A stretch of DNA of 64,000 bases from Petunia secreta (GCA_029990175.1 JARKIP010000204.1:434001-498000), one strand, 5' to 3'; positions 1-12,077 are shown, counted from the stretch's first letter. Made by a program: numbers and translations. The notes: a model not told the origin generated them from the sequence alone.

Positions 1-441
1 AGTTCGCCGGAGATGGTGGCTTTTCCGATGGTAGGGTCGTTTGTTGGTCCCTATTTCGAATCCTTATCCATATCCCCAATTTTCTTTATTTATGCTGTGG
101 GGGTGTGTGTGTGTGTGTCTTGAGAGAAGAAGGAAATGAGACGTGAAGATGATGGATGAATAGTGGATCTTAGAGGCTGATTTTTTTTAGGGTGTAGTTG
201 TAGAAGAAAAATGATGAATAATTTGGGTTTAAGGTTTTATATGGGTGAGGGTTAGGGCTTTTAAAATTGGGCTAGTAAAAATGGGAAAAATATACTGCGT
301 AAATAGGCTAGGATTTGAAATGAAGAACAATTACGGCTTTTTCTTTTAAAATTATAAACTTAATTTATCCTAAAAATTAACCTTATTTTAAAAATAATTA
401 GACGCTAATTGAAAATTTCGGGACAAAATTGGGTGTCAACA
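1..441 (-). mobile_element. Ogre/Tat-like Gypsy LTR, partial (cut by window edge)
   Basis: The right edge ends with a run reading gacaaaattgggtgtcaaca, the same terminus seen at the outer edges of the Ogre-like LTRs ending at 55713 and 63685. Read on the minus strand the LTR starts TGTTGACACCC. A TATA-like CCATATAAAACC lies on the minus strand at 233-244. No purine-rich tract follows at 442, so this is probably a 5' LTR or solo LTR and not a 3' LTR. The rest lies left of the window. The family call rests on the terminus and its similarity to the other copies. Confidence 0.6.
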
Positions 442-1438
442 ACGATTTGGTTTAATATCTATTGCAGGTAATTTTTGTCACGGTAAGGGTGGATATGCTG
501 GAGGGGTGGATGGAGGCATAGGTGGATATGGCAGAAGGGTTAATGGGGAGGAATAAGAGCTTATGGAGAAGATGATGTTTGGTAAAAGAAAATGAAAAAG
601 AAAAAGTAACAAAACATAAATTAAATTTAAATGATTAAATAAGTATTAAAAATAATATTATCTGTTAATGACGTGGCTGCCAAGTGTTAATGAAGTGGTT
701 GCCAAGTGTTGCTTAGTTGGTGCTAGTGCAATACACTCTCTAACATGCAACTGGCCAAAAGCAGTTGAGGGGGACATAAATCACTTGGAAGTTATTAAAG
801 AGGGAATTAGATGCCGTATAGATAAGGTAGAAAAGTGATAATTTGGGACAAGTTAAGGAGCCAAACAACTTATTCCGCCGAATAAATTTGGAAGATTTTT
901 TTCCCAATTGGAAACGAAGGGAGTAACGTAGTAGTAGTAGCTAATACATTAATTTAGGTTTAAACAAAGAACTTAGTAACAAAATCATTACGTACTCTCC
1001 CTTAAAAATGGATATTCGAATATAATGGTCGGAGAGGACCTTCAACGAATGCTAGTTGTCTCTATATGAAAGGAGTCGAGTTAGTTAAAGCTATATTGGA
1101 ACTATTGCTTCCATATTTCCTTTAAAGTAGATAGAATGTTTAAAAATCTTAATAGCAGAAAATCATCAGACTAACTTTTATGCCGACACGAGTAGTTAAA
1201 TCAGTATTTTATAGGGGTGTTGAAAATTATTCTTTCAAAGTGTAGTAAGTAAAGATACATATAGAGATAATACACTCCGTCGAAGGGGACAAATTAGCAA
1301 CGAAACTACTTACTATATCTTTACACCATCAGAAAACCATTTTTCTAGAGTTTCTTCCATCGTTTGCCATAAATTTAGTAGATGACGCATGATCCCCTTT
1401 TTTTTAAAAAAAAAAAAAAAGATCTTCATATTGACATA
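442..1438. other. AT-rich intergenic DNA, no gene seen
   Basis: There is no convincing reading frame. A short internal repetition (acgtggctgccaagtgttaatga, then aagtggttgccaagtgttg) lies near 669-710, and a (T)n/(A)n stretch near 1399-1420. The block around 640-870 looks like decayed repeat sequence, but no family could be assigned. Confidence 0.5.
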
Positions 1439-1618
1439 CTAGCTCTGTCCCAATTTGTTTGTTATAGGCTTGACATAAAATTTAATTAAAAAAAAGATTT
1501 TTAAAGTTTTTGGTCTAAAATATGTCAATAATAATTGTATGACTATAAATGAGTCCAAAAAGAAGTTTGAAGTTGAATTGTTTCAAAATTTATAAGTATA
1601 TCTTTTTAGAATATTTAA
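1439..1618 (-). mobile_element. Stowaway-like MITE, truncated
   Basis: The sequence matches the reverse complement of the MITE at 18091-18316 along most of its length (a ctataaatgagtc block, then a gaagttgaattgttt block). The terminal 50 or so bases expected on the right are missing, so the copy is truncated. It directly abuts the MITE starting at 1621. Confidence 0.6.
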
Positions 1619-1620
1619 TA

Positions 1621-1999
1621 CTCTCTCCGTCCCAATTTATGTGGCACTATTTGACCAGGCACGGAGTTTAAGAAAATAGAGGTTGACCTTGTTAAGTATC
1701 AATTTTACCCTTGAAAAAGTAAGGGAGAGAAGATTTGAGGAATAAAAAGATTGTTGGTAGGTTTAAAGGAGTTTAAGAAAATAGAGGTTGACCTTGTTAA
1801 GTACAATTTTACCCTTGAAAAAGTAAGGGAGAGAAGATTTGAGTAATAAAAAAGTTGTTGGTAGGTTTAAAAGTATGTATGGCTCAATAAGGATAAAATA
1901 GAGATGATGCATTAAATAGTTGTCATATAAGGAAATGTGTTATTTATTTTAGGATAAACAAAAAAATAAATAGTGCCACATAAATTGGTACAGAAGAAG
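1621..1999. mobile_element. Stowaway MITE with an internal duplication
   Basis: It begins CTCTCTCCGTCCCAATTTAT and ends with the diverged inverse (ataaattggtacagaagaag). TA target duplications lie at 1619-1620 and 2000-2001. The TIR matches the class of Tc1/mariner-derived MITEs common in Solanaceae. An internal block of about 100 bp (from tttaagaaaatagaggttgacc to ttgttggtaggttt) occurs twice in direct orientation at about 1668-1767 and 1768-1870, which makes this copy longer than its relatives at 4797-5072 and 26110-26383. Confidence 0.8.
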
Positions 2000-2001
2000 T
2001 A

Positions 2002-3079
2002 AGTAAAATATGACAAATAAAGGGGGAAGAGGGAATATAACACTTCAAACGTGTCTTTTTGTGTTAAATGACTGAGAACAAGAAATTCTAACACCGGTTG
2101 GAACTTGGATATATACAGTATTCTGATCTCACGTCATAGTTACAGAAGTTATTACCATCTGGCGCTGTCGTCGTTTAGTCAAATCGTTGCGAGTGTGTGA
2201 GAGTATACAATCACAACCCCACAAGTCATGACATCACGAATGAAACCTCTAAAATTTGATCTGCTAAAGAAAGTACTGAAACGACCCTTGAATTCACCCT
2301 TCCACGTAAAGATTTGGCCCTTGACACAGCCAATCATGATTGGGTTCAATGTTCATGGCTTTGTCTTTGAGAAAATTACGTGGCGTGAACATTTAGAAGA
2401 GTCCCTAACAAAAAATAGACATATTTTTCTTTTATTATGATTTATAGACATTTAATAATATGTCATTTACTTATTATAGACATTTTTGTTTACTAAACAC
2501 TTTCCCCCTTATATGTCTATTTTTTGGGGAGTCCAATAAATATTTCAGTTATTTAAAGATGGGATATTATCTCATTAGTTATAGCCACAATATATGGGGT
2601 ACAATTAAGCACTATACATGCCTTAAATATAGGAAAATTTTTTTACTGTAACTAAAAATCTTTCCCTTAATTATCTCATTCTATCAATATTCACGATTAT
2701 AACATAGTTCCGCTCACTCTCTCAACTATCACAACTATTCTTCATCCTAATAAGCCTTCTGTTACACCTAAAACCTCAATTATCCAGCAAACTCATATAA
2801 AGTTGTTGTTCTTGTTATCTTCATCATCACTCAGTATATTACATAGCTCTTGGATTTCTAAGTAACAAAAATGATTTCTGTTGGAAAATGGAAAAAATCA
2901 AATTTGATTCAAACAAAATCTATAGGTTCCTTTCATTTTGTTTGACGAAGATAAAAAGTTTATCCAAAAAAAATTTGAAAAAGTTGTTGAATCGAGTGGT
3001 AAATATGACCATTATAAAGTGATAAGGAATATATATATAGTTGAAGAGAAAGAGAATAATATAGCTTGACTATTGTATA
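2002..3079. other. AT-rich intergenic DNA, no gene recognised
   Basis: Short frames exist (for example a 70-codon frame at 2228-2440 on +), but none shows a recognisable domain, codon bias or flanking splice signal. The stretch around 2150-2400 is less AT-rich than its surroundings and could be a decayed gene fragment, but I cannot name it. Confidence 0.4.
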
Positions 3080-3360
3080 CGTTATGCATATCCTATCTAA
3101 CTTTGCTGTCTTGGACTAATTTTTAAAAATTGTATTTGCATATTCAATGTATATATGACATAATTTTGATGTATGTATATCCTATATAACTTTGATGTCT
3201 TGGACTAATTTGTTAAAAGTTTTATTTGCATATCTAATGTATATATGGCATAACTGTGATGTATGCATATTCTATGTAACTTTGATGCCATGGACTAATT
3301 GTTAAAATTTGTATTTGCATATTTAATGTATATATTGCATAATTATGATGTATATTCAAT
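3080..3360. repeat. Tandem repeat, about 90-bp unit, three copies
   Basis: The block ttggactaat recurs at 3111, 3200 and 3290, giving periods of 89 and 90. Each unit also carries a tatgcatatcctat-like segment and a tttgcatattcaatgtatata-like segment. Copies are diverged by scattered substitutions and small indels. Confidence 0.8.
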
Positions 3361-4452
3361 ATAAATGACATAGTTGTGAATTAGCATTCAAGTTTTTATA
3401 TCTAATGTATATTCAATGTATATGTGAAATAATTGTATAGTGAAAACCACTTGATATGCATAAATTATGCATATTTTAGGTATAACATATATTCTAGGTA
3501 TACATTTTGCGTACATCTTTCGTATACATTCTATTCATATTTTTGTTATACATTCCATGTATATCTTGTGTTATACATTTCACATATTTTTTTGCCACTT
3601 ATTCTCCATTTATTTTTGGTATTTATTTTGCACATACTTTGGATATACCTTTTACATATTTTAGGGTATATATTCTGAATAACTATGGGTATACTTTGTG
3701 CACACACTTCATATATACTTTTTGCATATTTTTATATTCTGGATAACTATGGCATACGTATTGCATATTTTCTGCATATATATTCTGCATATACAACTAT
3801 CATAATTACTTCCGGTGCGATTCCCATTCGCATTCCATCACAAACAAGTATCAAACTTATCTATGGAATCTCAAGCTATACCCATATGTTTTGTAAACTA
3901 GATACAAACTAATGTATCTTGATTTTTTCTTTTTTATTTTTTTAAGAAAGCTCATTCTCATCAAATTTGCGGAGAAATAAAATGGGTGTACTAATCCATT
4001 CTATCAAATAAAAAGTTTCTTGAATAATTCTGCTTCTACACCAAAAAACATAAGTAAAGTGACAAGAAATAAGGTCCTGATTGTTCTTAAATCTAAACAA
4101 AGTGGGTGTGAAGTAAAGTTCCTTTATTTTTCTAGTTCATTTGGGACTTCAAAGTTTTGCTTGTGTGTATTTTGCTGGCAAGCTGTGTTGGTGGGTGTAG
4201 AAAGAAGAAGGTGGCCGTAGATGTGGAGCAGGTTATAATTTGTTTTGTTAAGAAATATTAATTATCTAATGCAGGTGTAATTCCCCTAATTTTGGGGGCA
4301 ATGCTGTTAAATGTTTACCTTATTTTTAGGAAAAGAAACTGACTAAACCATTTTATATAGGGTAATTTGTGGCTAGCCTTTGTGCAAGATTCCATGTGGC
4401 TATTTGAATGTAGGGCTAAGCTTGATTTTGGTTAGATATGTTATTTTTCTTT
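3361..4452. other. AT-rich low-complexity DNA, no gene
   Basis: 3370-3800 is a degenerate array of tatatattc/tgcatatt-like words (simple-sequence decay), which explains the overlapping short hydrophobic frames seen in several phases on the + strand there. 3800-4452 is ordinary AT-rich sequence with no recognisable product. Confidence 0.5.
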
Positions 4453-4530
4453 TACTCCCTCCATCCCAAATTAATTAGACAGTTTTAGCTATTGCACGTT
4501 CATTAAAAAAATTAATAAATAGAGTATATA

Positions 4531-4768
4531 CTCTTTCCGTCCCAAAATGAGTGTTTGGGTTTGACTGGGCACAAAGTTTAAGAAAATAAGGAAGACTTTT
4601 CAATCATGTGGTTTAAAATTAAAGGTGTGTATAATGTGGGCCAGTGTCTTTAAATCATGTGGTACAAAACAAATCTTAGATTTAAAGAATTGACATAAAA
4701 GGAAAGAGGCACTCATTTTGGGACAAACATAAAAGGAAAGGTAGACACTCATTTTGAGACGGAGGGAG
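4531..4768. mobile_element. Stowaway MITE nested in the outer MITE
   Basis: The ends are CTCTTTCCGTCCCAAAATGA and the inverse TCATTTTGAGACGGAGGGAG, with TA duplications at 4529-4530 and 4769-4770. An internal copy of the terminal motif (actcattttgggac) occurs near 4710. Confidence 0.8.
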
Positions 4769-4796
4769 TATTTTACTATGTTACCCTTATTTAATA

Positions 4797-5072
4797 CTTC
4801 ATCCGTCCCAATTTATGTGACACCATTTCCTTTTTTTGTTTGTTCCAAAATAAGTGGCACATTTCCTTATTTGACAATTATTTAATACATCATCTCTATT
4901 TTACCCTTGTTGGGCCCTACATACTTTTAAACATACCAACAACTTTTTTATTACTCAAATCTTCTCTCTCTTACTTTTCCAAGGGTAAAATTGATACTTA
5001 ACGAGGTCAACCTCTATTTTCTTAAACTCCGTGTCCGGTCAAATTGTGTCACATAAATTGGAACGGAGGAAG
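4797..5072. mobile_element. Stowaway MITE nested in the outer MITE
   Basis: The ends are CTTCATCCGTCCCAATTTAT and ATAAATTGGAACGGAGGAAG, with TA duplications at 4795-4796 and 5073-5074. It is closely related to the copy at 26110-26383 and to the non-duplicated part of 1621-1999. Confidence 0.85.
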
Positions 5073-5274
5073 TATATGACTATTAAGTACTTTTTGAGAA
5101 TATCATTAATAATTAAGGATATAGTTGAAAAGAATTGGCAAAAATAGTCTTAAAATCCTAAAGCATCAACTAATTTGAGACAAATGAATCTTGGTAAAGC
5201 GTCAACTAATACTCCTTCCAATCGAGTCTTACTGCCATTTTTAGTACTGTCATAGTTGAAATTTTTCGCAAGTA

Positions 5275-5920
5275 TTAGCTCCCGTTTGTTTATACTTTTT
5301 GGGAGATTTTTTGGAGTTTCTGGAGGGAAAAGTTATTTGTTTATAGTATTTGACCAAAATTTGGAACAAAAAAATGCAAAAAGAGCTAAAAGGCTGATTT
5401 TGGGCCAAAAAGTGACCGTTGCAACTTTTATCTAACTTTAAAGAATACTCCAAAGTTTTATTATTTATAAAAACATCCAACTTCATTAAAAACACTCCCT
5501 TATTATTTGCTTGGAAGAACAATTTTTAAGGTAATTAGCTAAAATTTGCTGGAATCTCCCTTTATGAAATTAATTAGGAACTTTATGTAGAAGGTCTTGA
5601 AAAATTAATCCTTTTTTTTTTGGAGGACATCCAATTTTTAGATGAAAAAAGAGTCCATGATTTGTTTCACACAATCATAACATGACAAAAATTCAGTTCG
5701 ACGTAATGGTTCTAGCAAGATTAGTTTGCTTGAGCTGCATATTTTTTTAATATTTTTAAAACTTATGGGGGCCCGATTCATGTTTCTATATTTTTTCAAA
5801 CCAAAAGTAAAATTTGTTTCCAAAAAGTATGTCCAAACACTTTCTCAATCTCAAATCAAATTTCACCGAAAAAGTATTATTCAAAAACTATTTGGGAATC
5901 TATGTCAAACAATAGCTTAA
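5275..5920. mobile_element. MITE-like element, CGTTTG-TIR family
   Basis: The left end AGCTCCCGTTTGTTTATA and the reverse complement of the right end (AGCTATTGTTTGACATAG) form an imperfect TIR. The element relates to the one at 24905-25180, which has the same two end types. The central 5600-5730 segment is not shared and may be an insertion or capture. I saw no clear target duplication. Confidence 0.5.
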
Positions 5921-6117
5921 ATTCTAATATTACAAATTGTTGTTTAGTGACAGTCACAAAATAACATGGCATGGTTAAGATCATCATAATTAGAGAAAAT
6001 TTTGGTGTTGATAACTACATTTAAAATTATAAAATATAAAAAATTCTTACCTTCTGGTAATTTGTGCAAAGTTAAACTGACGCACATATATAGACAATTC
6101 TTTTCGTTCATATTATA

Positions 6118-6367
6118 CTCCCTCCGTCCCAAATTAGTTGTCGCTTTAGGAGAAATAATTTGTCTCAAATTAGTTGTCACTTTAGGATTTCAAGACTAAA
6201 TTTAATAGTTCTTTCCAACTATACCCTTAATAATTAAAAAATTCTCAAAGAAAGTTAATAATCAAACATTAAATAAGGGTAACATAGTAAAATACACATC
6301 CTATTTAATGGTTTTCTTAATGGACGTAAAAAAGCTGAAGGCGACAACTAAAATGAGACGGAGGGAG
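6118..6367 (+). mobile_element. Stowaway-like MITE
   Basis: The ends are CTCCCTCCGTCCCAAATTAG and the inverse ending GAGACGGAGGGAG, with TA duplications at 6116-6117 and 6368-6369. It contains a subterminal repeat of the aaattagttgtc motif. It serves as the intact reference for the interrupted copy at 4455-5217. Confidence 0.85.
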
Positions 6368-6417
6368 TATATTTTAAGATTTTTTACCTTATTGAAAAGA
6401 TAGTGTTAAGTTACTCA

Positions 6418-6693
6418 TTTGTCATAATTTATGTGATGTAGTTTGACTTTGTACAAAGTATAAGAAATAAAGATTGATATTGTAAAGTTTTAAAATTGCT
6501 TTGTAAGATGTAAAGAAAAAAAAAAACGAGAAAAGATTTAAATAATCAAAAAGTTGTTAAAGCTTTTAATGTAAGTATGGCCCAACAAAAGTGAATAGAG
6601 AGTATTAATTAATTGTCATATAAAAAAGTGTGTCATTCTTTTTAGACAGACAAAGAAGAACAGTGTGTCACATTAATTTTGAATGTCTCTCCA
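6418..6693. mobile_element. Degenerate Stowaway-like MITE
   Basis: It has the same internal order as the 1621 and 4797 copies (aatttatgtga, tttgac, agtataagaaataaagattga, aataatcaaaaagttgttaa, gtgtcattctttttagacagac), but the terminal CTCCCTCCG sequence has eroded at both ends. Confidence 0.5.
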
Positions 6694-6949
6694 ATTAAAT
6701 ATTTCACCTAATTAACACTTCACTAATTAAAATAATAAGCATATAATTAACGAATGTAAGGAAAAAAAGTTCATGGTTTATCTTGAACGTTTATAATCCT
6801 GAAACAAAATTGATAGTGTGCTAATTATAACTTATAAGTTATTCAACCTTTACAATTAAGAGCAGTTATCTCATACTTTAAACGGATAACATAAATTAGT
6901 CAAATGTTGAATGGTTAAAAAATCGTTCAATGGGAGATATTTGAATTGG

Positions 6950-7061
6950 GACTATCGAAAACTGCCGCTTCACTTTGGTGAGGTAAGGTATGTGCACATT
7001 TCATCCTCTCCAAATTTTATTTGTGTGATAACACTAAATATATTATTATTGTTTGTTTGAA
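6950..7061 (+). mobile_element. RTE LINE (or RTE-tailed SINE) 3' fragment
   Basis: The order (ctatcgaaaactgcc, gaggtaaggtatgtg, cctctccaaattttattt, gtgtgataacact, then tattattattgtttgttt) matches the 3' end of the RTE LINE at 11920-12077. Only this tail is present, so it is either a heavily 5'-truncated LINE or a SINE that shares the tail. Confidence 0.55.
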
Positions 7062-8820
7062 TTGGAGATGCTTGAACTACTAATTGGCTGGTTCGGAGAG
7101 TATGCTTGAACCACTAGCGCTCATTTTTTGCGCCAAATATGTAATGGAGGACAGAATTGTCCTATTTCGGTTAATTCATATGTATTTTTGGCACTTTTCC
7201 CTTTTCACTTCGAAACATGGTAAATATTTATCCATATTCGGTGTATACACCCAATCAATAAATGCACGTCATTTGTTTATAAATGCAATATTATCACTCT
7301 ACTATGGTTAACTAAAATACATTCTCTCTTCTTTAAATCACTTTAACATGATTAATTGCTATGATTAGGTATATACACCCGGTGTGGATAAATTTTTTCC
7401 AACATGATAAATTCAAATTATTTTTTTTAATTTGAAAAATGAGCTTCTCAAAATTTTTAGCCACACAAATAGCTACGACGACTTATCAAAAAAACACTTC
7501 TCAAAAGAAGTACAGTTTATAGAGTTGGCCAAACTTGCTCTTACTCGAGATTTATGAGAAGTACAGTTTATAGAGTTGGCCAAACTTGCTCTTACTCGAG
7601 ATTCCTGACAAGTTTCGCTATGCACTGTAAGTGTTGATTTGCAAAAGTGTACTGAGGTAGTATACGACTCTGTTCAATTTGGCCTATTTGGCAAAAGCGT
7701 AGCCATATGCTATATTGCTATTCGGCTAGAAGATATATATATATTACATCTCATATTCTATCTAAATAAGGGTTGATACCTACGTAACTTAAATTTAGGA
7801 AAGGATTCATGATATCGAAGAAAATGTGGATTGAATTAATTAGAGGAGACAGTATGGTCTGAAAGAACATGTAGAGAAAGTTCGCTCCATCAAGTTTCAA
7901 CATCTACATTCAAACCTGTGCCTTTTGCATTTAAGATCTCACCTACGCTTTTTTTGTTAGGTACCTATAAATATAGTATAAGAGTGTTTGGTGCCTCTAT
8001 ATATAGTATAGGATATTACTTCAGCCTTTTCAATTTAGATCTCATCTATCTACGATGATGTTTGATTGGTTACATTTAAATAGAAATGGATCCAAAATTA
8101 AATTTAAATGGTGTATACTTGAAAAGATTGTTTGTCAGAGAAAATATCAAACCATAATTTTATATTTGAACAATTTGATTTGCATATAGAAAGTGAAAAT
8201 TGGAAATAAAATATTGTCTAACATTTTTAAACCTCTCAGAACGAAGGCACGAGTGATCCAAAGATTTAACTCTCGTTATGATTAATAATAAGAAATTAAT
8301 TGTACCTCAATCGATGGACCCACATCGGGTTGGATTATTTACAAAACTCTGGTTTGCATATTTGAACCTTGCACTCTCTTTCTTCATAAGTACCACATAA
8401 TAGGCATCACTTGCCTTTGACCCCTCTTGTTTAAGTAACACTTGTCTTTTTACTCTTCACACATTCTTCCAATTAACTTGAAGTATTGCTTATGCAGTAC
8501 TTGTCGTTGTCGTATTTGTCGTTGACATTCCTGCCAAGGCAACGCTTGCCCTTGACCTCAACCTACGTTCTCCCAGATAAATTGAGGTGGCGCCTACGGA
8601 TGAAGTGATGACCATTTTGCTAAAACCGTTTTAAACAGGGATAAACCATCAGAATCAGTCAATTTTGGAGACACCGCTTTAATTTTTTGGAGAAATTTGC
8701 ACGATAATATGATATGGGGCACAATTTATTCTTTTTCTTGTAGGAATAATCTCAAACATTAAGTCATAATGGGCTCGCCGAAACTTCAGCACAGTAATCT
8801 CTAAAAGTTCAATATACTAA
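7062..8820. other. Intergenic DNA with one short tandem duplication
   Basis: There is no recognisable gene. A perfect or near-perfect 51-bp tandem duplication (agaagtacagtttatagagt... in two copies) lies at 7506-7607. Around 8400-8560 there is some repetition of acttgtc/ttgcc words. Nothing else could be assigned. Confidence 0.5.
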
Positions 8821-8821
8821 G

Positions 8822-9265
8822 GTGACGTTTGGTTTGAGGGATTGGGTATATTAATCCATGTATTAAATTTAATCCCTTGTTTGGTTTGTATTTTGAAAGA
8901 GGTATAACTAATGCATGTATTAAATAATACACCAATTGGTGTATTATTTTATCCCTCCACCAAGGTGGTATAACTAATACATGTATTAGTTATACATGGA
9001 TAAAGGAACAAAAGGACAACAATATCCTTCTCATTTCCCTAGAAGCCAATAAAAGTCAATCATTAAAGGATATAATTGTAAATTCATTACTTTTTAGTTT
9101 AAAAATAAATCAAATATATTAAATGATAACTTTTATCTCCAATGAACCAAACACTGCATAAAATTTAATCCCCGTATTATTAATCCCTGCAATATTAATC
9201 CCTGTATTATTAATCCATGTATTACAATCCATGTATAACTAGTGCATCAAACCAAACGACCCCTA
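8822..9265. mobile_element. MITE, CGTTTGGTTTGA-TIR (hAT-like)
   Basis: The left end GGTGACGTTTGGTTTGAGGG and the reverse complement of the right end (GGGGTCGTTTGGTTTGATGC) form a TIR of about 20 bp. The interior has several copies of taatccatgtatta and its inverse near both ends, forming subterminal repeats and a large potential fold-back. The TIR style resembles hAT MITEs of Solanaceae. I did not find a clean 8-bp duplication. Confidence 0.7.
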
Positions 9266-10289
9266 AAAGGTTTTGTTGAACCGACAACACTTGTTTATAA
9301 GTATTAAAAAATTGCCTCCTCAAGTGTTGTCGAATCGGCAAAACTTGTGAAAATTAAACTCGTTGTGATTCATCAAGACTTATGATACGACTTTTTGTCG
9401 CATTTATGGTAACCATCAAAATTTGAAAATTGGAGTTATATTTGCACAAATTCCTTAAATGGGACAAAACATAAACTACATTCACGAGAAGGGAAATACA
9501 GTGGAAATTTTCTAATACACATTGTCAGCGTGAAAAAATGATAACTGGCCAATTTTGGACGCTCTAAGTGAGTTTTATCCATTGTTTCAAAATTAATTGA
9601 GAAATAGCCAAATTATGCCCCCGCACATTAACAACCTTTTGGCGTTAAACAACACCTAAACTAGCCATAGTACAAAGATCTGAGGCTTAGAATTAAACTC
9701 TAGTAAAAACATCTGGAGATTTGCTCAAAGTTTCAGAAAAATCTTGGAGTTTCATATTTAAAATCACAGTATTTTATACTGGGACTTTTAACTGACATGT
9801 TAAAAATTTCCGTATTTTTTACTGAGATTCATATTAAAGTCATCCCAGTATAAAATTCTTAGATTTTGAAATTTTGTTCGCAAATCCCAATATAAAATAC
9901 TGATTTTTTTTTTGAATCTAGCTAGTCTTCAAAGAGTTTTGCACTGATGACTAATTTTTATTTACCGCGGTGCAAACAGGCTATGGGGCCAAATTTTCAC
10001 CATTGCCCAAGTAAAGACTGAAGGAATATGCAGCTATTGTCTCCTATAAGGTATTGTATTGAACCTTTGTTCCCATTGAAAAAAGCTTTGCGAAAAATGT
10101 CTCATTTTATTTTCGGGACAAGCCAATTACCATTGAGCCGCTTCTTTACCCTTCCAAAAATATCTTGTTACTTCTCTTCTTTTATTATTCTTAAATTCCT
10201 CCTATTTGTTGTTTTTCAACTCTTCTGACTTTAACCTACCCACCACCCAAATCATCTAGAACCTAAATATTCAATCACTAGAGTTATTT
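9266..10289. other. AT-rich intergenic DNA, no gene seen
   Basis: An imperfect internal repetition of the words cagtattttatactggga, gtattttttactgagatt and cagtataaaatt lies at 9767-9900. No coding feature is recognisable. The frame at 10028-10228 has no domain. Confidence 0.4.
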
Positions 10290-12077
10290 AAAATTTGGAA
10301 GAGTGCAAGTAGATCAGGTTTAACCTAGCTGACTGGGTTGTTTGATGACATTCTGGCGACGACTAAGATGCACGAAGAAAAGAGGTGGAGTACTATGATT
10401 CCGTTGTATAAGAACAAGGGTGATGTTCAAAATTAAAACAATTATAGGGGCATCAAACTATTAAGCCACACCATGAAAGTTTAAGAGAGGATGGTTGAGA
10501 AGAGGATGAGGAGGGATGTAACAATTTTTGATAACCAATTCGAATTCGTGCCTAGGCAATCGACTACAGAAACCATCCACTTTCTGAGGAGATTAATAGA
10601 GCAGTATAGGGATAAGCAAAGAGACTTACATATGGTGTTCATCCACCTAGATAAGGATTATGACAAAGTCCCAATGGAGGTTTAGTGGAAATGCTTGGAA
10701 TCAAGAGGTGCGCCAGTGGCATATATCAGCCTGATTAAAGACATGTACGACAGAGCCAAGACCCGCATGAGAACAGCAGGAGGTGACTCCGATCACTTTT
10801 AGGTTAAGATGGGATTGCACTAGGGGCGCTTAGTCCGCTCTTATTTGCTCTGGTTATGGACAAGTTGACATGGAGCATTCAAGGGGACGTTCTATGGTGT
10901 ATGTTATTTGCAGATGATATAGTTTTGGTTGATGAGACTCGCGGTGGAGTTAATGATAAGTTGTAAGGATTGGAGATATACCCAAAAGTCTAAAGGTTTC
11001 AGGCTGAATAGAACGAAGATAGAATACATGGAGTGCAAGTTTAGTGATGCATCTAATGAGTCAGAGGTAGAAGTGACGCTTGATTCTCAAGTCATTCCTC
11101 AAAAGAGAAGCTTTAAGTATATTGGCTCAATCCTTCAAGGTAATGGAGAGATTGGTGATGATTTCATCCATCGTATAGGGGCAGACTAGATGAACTGGAG
11201 ACTCGCGGTCGGTGTCCTATGTGATAAGAAAGTGACATCTAAACTCAAAGGTAAGTTCTCTAAAGTGGTCTTTAGATCAACTATTATACGACATAGAGTG
11301 TTGGCCATCCAATATCACACACATTAAGAAGATGAGCGTAGCAGAATTGAGAATGCTTAGATGGATGTGTGAGCATGTGAGTTGGATAAAATTAAGAATG
11401 AGGATACTCATGACAAGGTGGGAATGACCTCAGTGGTGGATAAGATGAGAGAAGCGAGGTTGCGATGATTTTACCATGTGAAGAGAAGGAGCACAGATGC
11501 TCTAGTGAGGAGGTGCGAGAGGCTGGCTGTGCTGGGTCTTTAGAGAGGTAGAGATAGACCAAAGAAGAATTGGGACGAGATAATTCGATAGGGCACGGCT
11601 CACCTCCTGATCACCGAGGACATGACCCTTGACAGGAAAGCGTGGAGGTCGAGAATTATGGTAGAATATTAGGTTGTAGATGATTAGTTGCTGAGAAATT
11701 AACTTTATTATTCTTATACATAGTAGTTTTATCTTGTCCTACATTCTTTTTGCTATTAGTGTTATACATTGTTGTTATTCTTATACATAGTTGTTTGTTC
11801 TGGTTGTTGTAGTTTTTATGTGAGTATTTGAGCTACAACGTTGTTTCGTAACTTGTTTTTTTCTAACATGTTTTCAAAATAATTTCGTTTGTTTTCAAAA
11901 TATTTTTACAATTTTTTTCCTAGCCGAAGGTCTATTGAAAACAGCCACTCCACCTTGGTGGGGGTATGGTCTATTTATATCTCACCATCTCCAGACCCCA
12001 CTTGTAGGATAACACTGGATCTATTGAAAGCAGCCTCTCCACCGAGGATCTGTTGTTGCTGTCGTCGTCGTCGTCTT
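10290..12077 (+). pseudogene. RTE-clade LINE reverse transcriptase, decayed, with 3' tail
   Basis: Scattered frames together show a non-LTR reverse transcriptase. They read LYKNKGDVQ then NNYRGIKLLSHTMKV near 10407-10480, a QFEFVPRQSTTE segment near 10540, HMVFIHLDKDYDKVP near 10630 (palm motif with aspartate), and FADD at 10907-10918. A conserved RTE C-terminal block (SFKYIGSILQGNGEI) lies near 11110-11155. Stops and frameshifts interrupt it throughout, and the endonuclease and N-terminus are missing. The 3' end at 11925-12077 carries the typical RTE 3' UTR and finishes in a gttgttgctgtcgtcgtcgtc tail, so the element is a 5'-truncated + strand insertion. Confidence 0.85.

Larger units (their letters stand above)
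4455..5217 (-). mobile_element. Outer Stowaway-like MITE interrupted by two others
   Basis: The left end is CTCCCTCCATCCC after a TA at 4453-4454. The pieces at 4455-4528, 4771-4794 and 5075-5217, read together, match the reverse complement of the MITE at 6118-6367 (shared blocks tatgttacccttatttaat and tcaactaatttgagacaaat). The last 15 or so bases of the right end are missing. Two complete MITEs lie inside it. Confidence 0.7.

Noticed and set aside
2228..2440. 70-codon frame in the least AT-rich part of the left region
   Set aside because: No recognisable motif, promoter or splice pattern. It could be a decayed gene piece, but the evidence is insufficient.
3433..3912. Three overlapping hydrophobic frames that look like membrane proteins
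   Set aside because: All three phases are open over the same AT-rich simple sequence, so the Tyr/Ile/Phe composition reflects base composition.
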